Origin: Granulosicoccus sp947495035 | GTDB taxonomy: Bacteria > Pseudomonadota > Gammaproteobacteria > Granulosicoccales > Granulosicoccaceae | Assembly: GCF_050589605.1 (NCBI RefSeq) | Contig: NZ_JBNGOO010000002.1 | Length of the DNA: 64,000 nucleotides | Reading direction: 5' to 3' (one strand) | Shown: piece by piece, positions 59,944 through 64,000 of the stretch | Layout: every line of letters begins with the position of its first letter | Position numbering within the stretch: position 1 is the stretch's first letter | Notes under the pieces: model-generated | What the model was told of the DNA's origin: nothing | Databases searched by the model: none | The model's input: the letters and a program-made list of their open reading frames with translations, nothing else | Translations under genes and position numbers: made by a program

Positions 59944-60945
59944 ATGACAGATCTGGCGACACGAGGTATCGGTAATACCTCGTTGCAAGTGACCGAACTG
60001 GGTCTCGGGTGTGCAGCCATGGCGGGTAACCATACGCCAAACAGTGATGACAATATCGTCGCGGCCATCGACGAAGCACTGCAGAATCAGGTCAGATATC
60101 TGGATACCGCACCATTCTACGGATATGGCCGATCTGAACACTTTGTCGGTAATGCGCTCAGGCATCGCGATGATCATGTTCTGTCGACAAAGGCAGGACG
60201 ATTGCTGGCGCCCGGTCTGCCAACCGATTCATTCGCCGCAGAATGGCCCGGCAGCTTTCCTTTTCATCAGGTTTACGACTATTCCTACGATGGGGTGATG
60301 CGCTCCCATGAAGACAGTCTGCAACGCATGGGCCTGGACCGGATAGACATCCTGCTATTGCATGATATCGGTGTCATGCAGCACGGTGAGCAAGCCAATC
60401 GCGCCTATCTTGCCGACGCCATGAGTGGCGGTTACAAGGCCCTGGACGAGCTTCGTTCCAATGGCGATATCAAGGCGATTGGTCTGGGAGTCAATGAGCG
60501 GGAGGTGTGCCTGGAAGCCTTGAATCACGGTCACTGGGATGCGTTTCTTCTGGCGGGGCGGTATACCCTGCTGGAACAGGATCCACTGGATGATCTGTTG
60601 CCGGCATGTGCCGCAGCTGGCACCTCCATCATTCTGGGCGGGCCATTCAATTCGGGCATTCTCGCCGGCGGAGATACCTGGAACTATGCCAGAGCGCCAG
60701 CGCAGGTGATGGAGAAGGTTCGGAAGATTCGTGAGATCTGCGAATCACATGCTGTGCCATTGCCGGCTGCTGCACTGCAGTTTCCCCTGGGTTCCTCTCA
60801 GGTTTCCAGTGTCATACCGGGTCCCAGAACCCGGCGCGACATGCAACAGATCCTGCAATGGTTCAGCATGGATATTCCCGCGAGTCTGTGGAGCGATCTG
60901 CAAGAGGCCGGATTGATTCGGGCTGATGCGCCGTTGCCGGGCTGA
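59944..60945 (+). CDS. Aldo/keto reductase (aldose 1-dehydrogenase-like)
   Basis: 333 aa. Catalytic residues: Asp54 and Tyr59 in DTAPFYGYGRSEHFVG, Lys83 in LSTKAGRLL and the His in ILLLHDIG. The C-terminal cofactor site is SSVIPGPRTRRDMQQIL. It resembles the D-threo-aldose/L-fucose 1-dehydrogenase and pyridoxal 4-dehydrogenase group; the substrate is not determined. It converges with the next hydrolase gene with only 7 bp between stops and no terminator. Confidence 0.87.
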   Translation: MTDLATRGIGNTSLQVTELGLGCAAMAGNHTPNSDDNIVAAIDEALQNQVRYLDTAPFYGYGRSEHFVGNALRHRDDHVLSTKAGRLLAPGLPTDSFAAEWPGSFPFHQVYDYSYDGVMRSHEDSLQRMGLDRIDILLLHDIGVMQHGEQANRAYLADAMSGGYKALDELRSNGDIKAIGLGVNEREVCLEALNHGHWDAFLLAGRYTLLEQDPLDDLLPACAAAGTSIILGGPFNSGILAGGDTWNYARAPAQVMEKVRKIREICESHAVPLPAAALQFPLGSSQVSSVIPGPRTRRDMQQILQWFSMDIPASLWSDLQEAGLIRADAPLPG

Positions 60946-60952
60946 ATCCGGG

Positions 60953-61744
60953 TTATTCCGATGTCAGGACGTTACTGTGGAAATCACGCAGTAATCTGTT
61001 GACGGAAGCGCTGTGCTCCAGGTGTGGAAGGTGCCCACAGGCTTCCAGTAGATGCACATCGCCGGGTAATTCCCTGATGTAATCCTGGTTTGGAGGGTTG
61101 ATCCGATCCTCCAGACCCCAGGCGCTGTTGCAGGGAATGCCCAGCTCGCTCAGTGTGCGCAGGGTTTCAGGCAGTTCCGCTTGTGCCGAAGCCAGACCGG
61201 CGGCAATACGCTGGAGATTGCTGCGCGTAGCTGCCTGTTCCAGGTATTGCAGAACTCTTCCGCCCAGGCTCCTGCTGATCATGCGAGGATCGTGAACCAG
61301 CATGCGCAGCAATTCCAGCACCTGCTGTTCATCGCCGGCCTCATGAAAGCGCGTCAGGAAGTCCATGTTGATACTGCCGCCAACGCCAGCCGGTGAAATC
61401 AGGAACAGTGAGTGGATTTGCAGCGCGTCTCGAGTAGCCAGCTCCATCGCGATTCGGCCACCGAGACTGTGGCCGATCAGGTGGATCTGGTCGAGTCCCG
61501 CGTCTTGCAGGCAGTTGCCGACGCGCTCGACCATTGCCGACAACGAGCCATCACCGCAGTCAGGATCACCCTTGCCGTGGCCAGGCAGATCCAGCAGCCA
61601 GACACTGGCCCGGTTGAGCAAGGCCGGAGTGGTCGTCAGCCAGGTGAAGCGATCGGCACCATAACCATGTATGAGGACGACTGGCGGGCCATCACCGCCC
61701 AGTCTGCTTGTAGCCGAATCGGAATCCATGGGGTCAATGACCAT
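60953..61744 (-). CDS. Alpha/beta hydrolase
   Basis: 263 aa. Landmarks are VVLIHGYGADRFTWL, LLDLPGHGKGD, nucleophile elbow IGHSLGGRIAMEL, an acid near WGLEDRINPPNQDYI and the catalytic His in EACGHLPHLEHS. It is cytosolic. It lies 25 bp downstream of phaC on the same strand, so it may be co-transcribed with phaR-phaC; a role in polyhydroxyalkanoate or hydroxyacyl turnover is possible but not shown by sequence. Confidence 0.82.
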   Translation of the reverse strand: MVIDPMDSDSATSRLGGDGPPVVLIHGYGADRFTWLTTTPALLNRASVWLLDLPGHGKGDPDCGDGSLSAMVERVGNCLQDAGLDQIHLIGHSLGGRIAMELATRDALQIHSLFLISPAGVGGSINMDFLTRFHEAGDEQQVLELLRMLVHDPRMISRSLGGRVLQYLEQAATRSNLQRIAAGLASAQAELPETLRTLSELGIPCNSAWGLEDRINPPNQDYIRELPGDVHLLEACGHLPHLEHSASVNRLLRDFHSNVLTSE

Positions 61745-61769
61745 GCGTAGTTGCCTTGATCGACAGGCG

Positions 61770-63527
61770 CTAGCTCTTCACGGATACAAAACTGCCGGGT
61801 GCTTCCTCGATCACGTCCAGATTGCCGGATCCGGGAATGCGTTTCGTTACCTTCTTGCCGGACAATGGGGCCAGCCATTCATTCCAGTCGGTCCACCAGG
61901 ATCCCTTGAACTCCTGTGCACCGTCCAGCCACTTCTCGAGGTCTTTCGGCTGCTCCTCGTTGATCCAGTGATTGTATTTTTCAGCAGAAGGCGGATTGAT
62001 GACACCCGCAATATGACCAGAGCCTGCCAACATGAAGCGTACCGGGCCAGAGTAGAGGCTGGTGGATTTGAATACCGAGGGGTAGGGCGCGATATGGTCT
62101 TCCCTGGCGGCCTGCAGGTAGATGGGAATGGTGATTCTGGACAGATCGATCGGCACGCCTTTCAGGGTTATACCGCCCGGTTTCGACAGATTGTTGTTGA
62201 TATACATTTCGCGCAGGTAGAAAAGATGCGTCTTTCTCGGCATGCGCGTGGAATCGGCATTCCAGTAGAGCAGGTCGAACTTCAGCGGATCCTTGCCCAG
62301 CAGGTAGTTGTCGATATAGAAGGACCAGATCAGGTCGTTGGCGCGCAGCATGTTGAACGTCGTCGCCATGGAGCTTCCGTCCAGGTAACCCTTTTCATCC
62401 ATCATGCGTTCAAGGTTGTTGACCTGAGCCTCGTCGGTAAAGATCTTGAGATCGCCCGCTTCGGAAAAATCTGCCTGTGAGGCGAAGAAGGTGGCAGCCT
62501 TGACACGATCATCACCGGTTGCCGCCATGTACGCCAGTGTTGCACTGAGCAGCGTGCCACCGATGCAATAGCCGATCATGGACACTTCACGCTCGCCCGT
62601 GGCTTCTTCCACCGCATCCAGGACATCAAGAATGCCTTCCTGCATGTAGTCTTCGAATGTCTTGTCGCCCAGACTGGCATCCGGATTGACCCATGAGATG
62701 ACGAAAACGGTATAACCCTGCTCGACCGCCCAGGCGATGAAGGAGTTCTTGGGCTGCAGATCGAGAATGTAGTATTTGTTGATCCAGGGAGGAGCAATGA
62801 CGAGCGGTCGCTGATGGACCCTGGCCGTGGTGGGTTCGTACTGAATGAGTTGCACCAGGTCGTTCTGGTAGATGATCTTGCCTGGCGTGGTTGCAATGTT
62901 CTCGCCCAGCGTGAACGCATTGGGGTCAGACATCATGATGGTGAGCTGACTGGTCTTGGGGTCGAGATCACGCTGCAGGTTCTGCAAGCCCTTCATGATG
63001 CTCTGTCCGCCCGTGTCGATCATGGTGCGGATGGCTTCAGGGTTGGTCAGCAGGAAGTTGGATGGCGCGAAGGCGTCGGCCAGAAGCTGCGAATGAAAGA
63101 CGATCTTCTTCTTGTCGTTTTCACTCAGTCCTTCGATGGCCGTCATGGTATTGACCATCCAGCGGGAGGTGATCAGATAGGACTTGCGTATGTAGTCGAA
63201 AATGGGGTTGGAGATCCAGTCCTCGTGCCGAAAGCGGCGGTCGAAGGCTCCGGTTTCACCATCCGTGCTCATCTTCATGAGGGCCATTGCCGCTTGTTGC
63301 ATCAACTCCATATGCTCTTTCCAGAGCTCGTAGTTGGCCTGCATCAGCTTCATGGGGTCGTTCGCCATCACTTTCGCAGCGTTGGCGAACGAGGGCCCGA
63401 CATTCAGCGGGTCCATGTTCTTTGTCACCATTTCATGAGACTGATTGAGCATCTCAGTCATCATTGCCGTGTTCTTCTGCCAGATGTCGGCAAATGAGCG
63501 ACTCATTTCCTCCATGTGGCTTTGCAT
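61770..63527 (-). CDS. phaC: Class I polyhydroxyalkanoate synthase
   Basis: 585 aa, close to the 589 aa of C. necator PhaC. The catalytic triad is Cys321 (lipase-like box GYCIGGT), Asp477 (AREDHIAPY) and His505 (GSGHIAGVI). WINKYYILDLQPKNSFIAW and the C-terminal GSWWTDWNEWL are typical of class I. It polymerises (R)-3-hydroxyacyl-CoA into storage granules. The ATG giving MQSHMEEM is preferred; a GTG at 63593 adds 22 residues. phaR lies 129 bp upstream on the same strand; phaA, phaB and a phasin gene are not in the window. Confidence 0.93.
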   Translation of the reverse strand: MQSHMEEMSRSFADIWQKNTAMMTEMLNQSHEMVTKNMDPLNVGPSFANAAKVMANDPMKLMQANYELWKEHMELMQQAAMALMKMSTDGETGAFDRRFRHEDWISNPIFDYIRKSYLITSRWMVNTMTAIEGLSENDKKKIVFHSQLLADAFAPSNFLLTNPEAIRTMIDTGGQSIMKGLQNLQRDLDPKTSQLTIMMSDPNAFTLGENIATTPGKIIYQNDLVQLIQYEPTTARVHQRPLVIAPPWINKYYILDLQPKNSFIAWAVEQGYTVFVISWVNPDASLGDKTFEDYMQEGILDVLDAVEEATGEREVSMIGYCIGGTLLSATLAYMAATGDDRVKAATFFASQADFSEAGDLKIFTDEAQVNNLERMMDEKGYLDGSSMATTFNMLRANDLIWSFYIDNYLLGKDPLKFDLLYWNADSTRMPRKTHLFYLREMYINNNLSKPGGITLKGVPIDLSRITIPIYLQAAREDHIAPYPSVFKSTSLYSGPVRFMLAGSGHIAGVINPPSAEKYNHWINEEQPKDLEKWLDGAQEFKGSWWTDWNEWLAPLSGKKVTKRIPGSGNLDVIEEAPGSFVSVKS

Positions 63528-63656
63528 GGCGCTGTCTTTATCGGTCACTGTATTTCTCTGTGTCGTTGCATCTTGCTGGCACTGGATGAACACGATGAGC
63601 CATTGTCTTGCAATTCTGTGACAGGAACGCGTGTTCCGAATTACAACATGAATCGT

Positions 63657-64000
63657 TTACTCTTTCTTGTTCCCGGCGTCCGACGAGCCTTCATCCTTGG
63701 GTGGGGTGAACATGGTTCCCCAGGTTTTCATGTTCTGTGAAACCAGCTCTTTCATGGTATCCAGCGGCGTATTGGATAACATATCCTGCATTTGCGTCTG
63801 GACGCTGCGTTGCTGGCTGACGAAGGTGCTCACGCTCTTCTGCAGATACTCCGCCATCATTCCCTGCATGGGATTGCCGTAGAATCTGATCAGTTGAGCC
63901 AGTAGCAGTTCGGTGAGGATAGGCTGGCCGCCAGACTGTTCCTGCTCGACAATGATCTGCAGCAGCAGTGGGCGAGTGATGTCATCGCCTGACGTGTCTT
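63657..64000 (-). CDS. phaR: Polyhydroxyalkanoate synthesis repressor PhaR (partial, runs off window end)
   Basis: The last 114 codons are present; the N-terminal DNA-binding part lies beyond the window. The visible part begins DTSGDDITRPLLLQIIVEQE, which matches the PhaR core (DITRxxLLQIIxEEE), then LTELLLAQLIRFYGNPMQGM and a coiled Gln-rich helix ending in an acidic/basic tail. PhaR binds PHA granules and represses phasin and its own gene. It is directly upstream of phaC, so the pair may be one transcript. Confidence 0.9.
   Translation of the reverse strand, partial: DTSGDDITRPLLLQIIVEQEQSGGQPILTELLLAQLIRFYGNPMQGMMAEYLQKSVSTFVSQQRSVQTQMQDMLSNTPLDTMKELVSQNMKTWGTMFTPPKDEGSSDAGNKKE

Overview
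The window looks like one continuous piece of chromosome from a free-living, respiring, probably marine gammaproteobacterium. Supporting signs are a class I PhaC/PhaR pair, proton-translocating transhydrogenase, type II NADH dehydrogenase, TAXI-type TRAP transport, dimethylglycine and proline catabolism, the D-glutamate genes dgcN/dgcA, and a very long LEPR-like/DUF4347 repeat protein. The overall look recalls Granulosicoccus-like bacteria, but that is an impression without any search. No rRNA, tRNA, insertion sequence, prophage or CRISPR was seen. The only non-sequence is a run of 95 N inside a Pro-Glu repeat.

Layout. 0-14 kb holds housekeeping and amino-acid metabolism: dgcN-dgcA, ndh, a small membrane-anchored protein, hemC followed by a soluble REC-histidine kinase, pntAB, and a large bifunctional putA on the other strand. 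13.9-17 kb is a signalling island: an OmpR-type regulator divergent from two unusual genes, one with an adenylate-cyclase-type N-terminal domain and one a membrane-anchored degenerate histidine kinase. 17-24 kb handles metals and membranes: mbfA and modABC on the minus strand, then dgkA-tupB-tupC-ilvE and a queuosine-precursor transporter on the plus strand. 24.3-27.3 kb is a three-gene sensory operon (SUOX-fold periplasmic protein, hybrid kinase, LuxR-type regulator). 27.4-34.3 kb carries allA, an orphan ABC binding protein, a DUF374 acyltransferase, and a P450 plus FAAL-ACP fusion cassette followed by a GlxA/GbdR-like regulator. 34.6-42 kb is C1/N catabolism and uptake: a DMGDH-type enzyme, a ThDP enzyme and a TAXI TRAP system. 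42-46.5 kb holds ydgA and the rhlE-yjdM-RIO kinase operon. 46.6-50.7 kb is a GntR-controlled operon of SsuD-like monooxygenase, flavin reductase, crotonase and GNAT. 50.8-59.5 kb has a secreted hydrolase divergent from the giant surface protein. The end holds rof, an aldo-keto reductase, an alpha/beta hydrolase, phaC and the 3' part of phaR.

The least ordinary parts are: the P450/FAAL-ACP cassette, which has no condensation or release domains; the SUOX-fold sensor that has no molybdenum-ligand cysteine; the OmpR-type direct repeats in front of the 14-17 kb signalling island; tupBC without tupA beside modABC; and the giant protein with four 339-bp tandem repeats, two of them almost identical. 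All functions are read from sequence motifs and gene context. No alignment or database search was possible.
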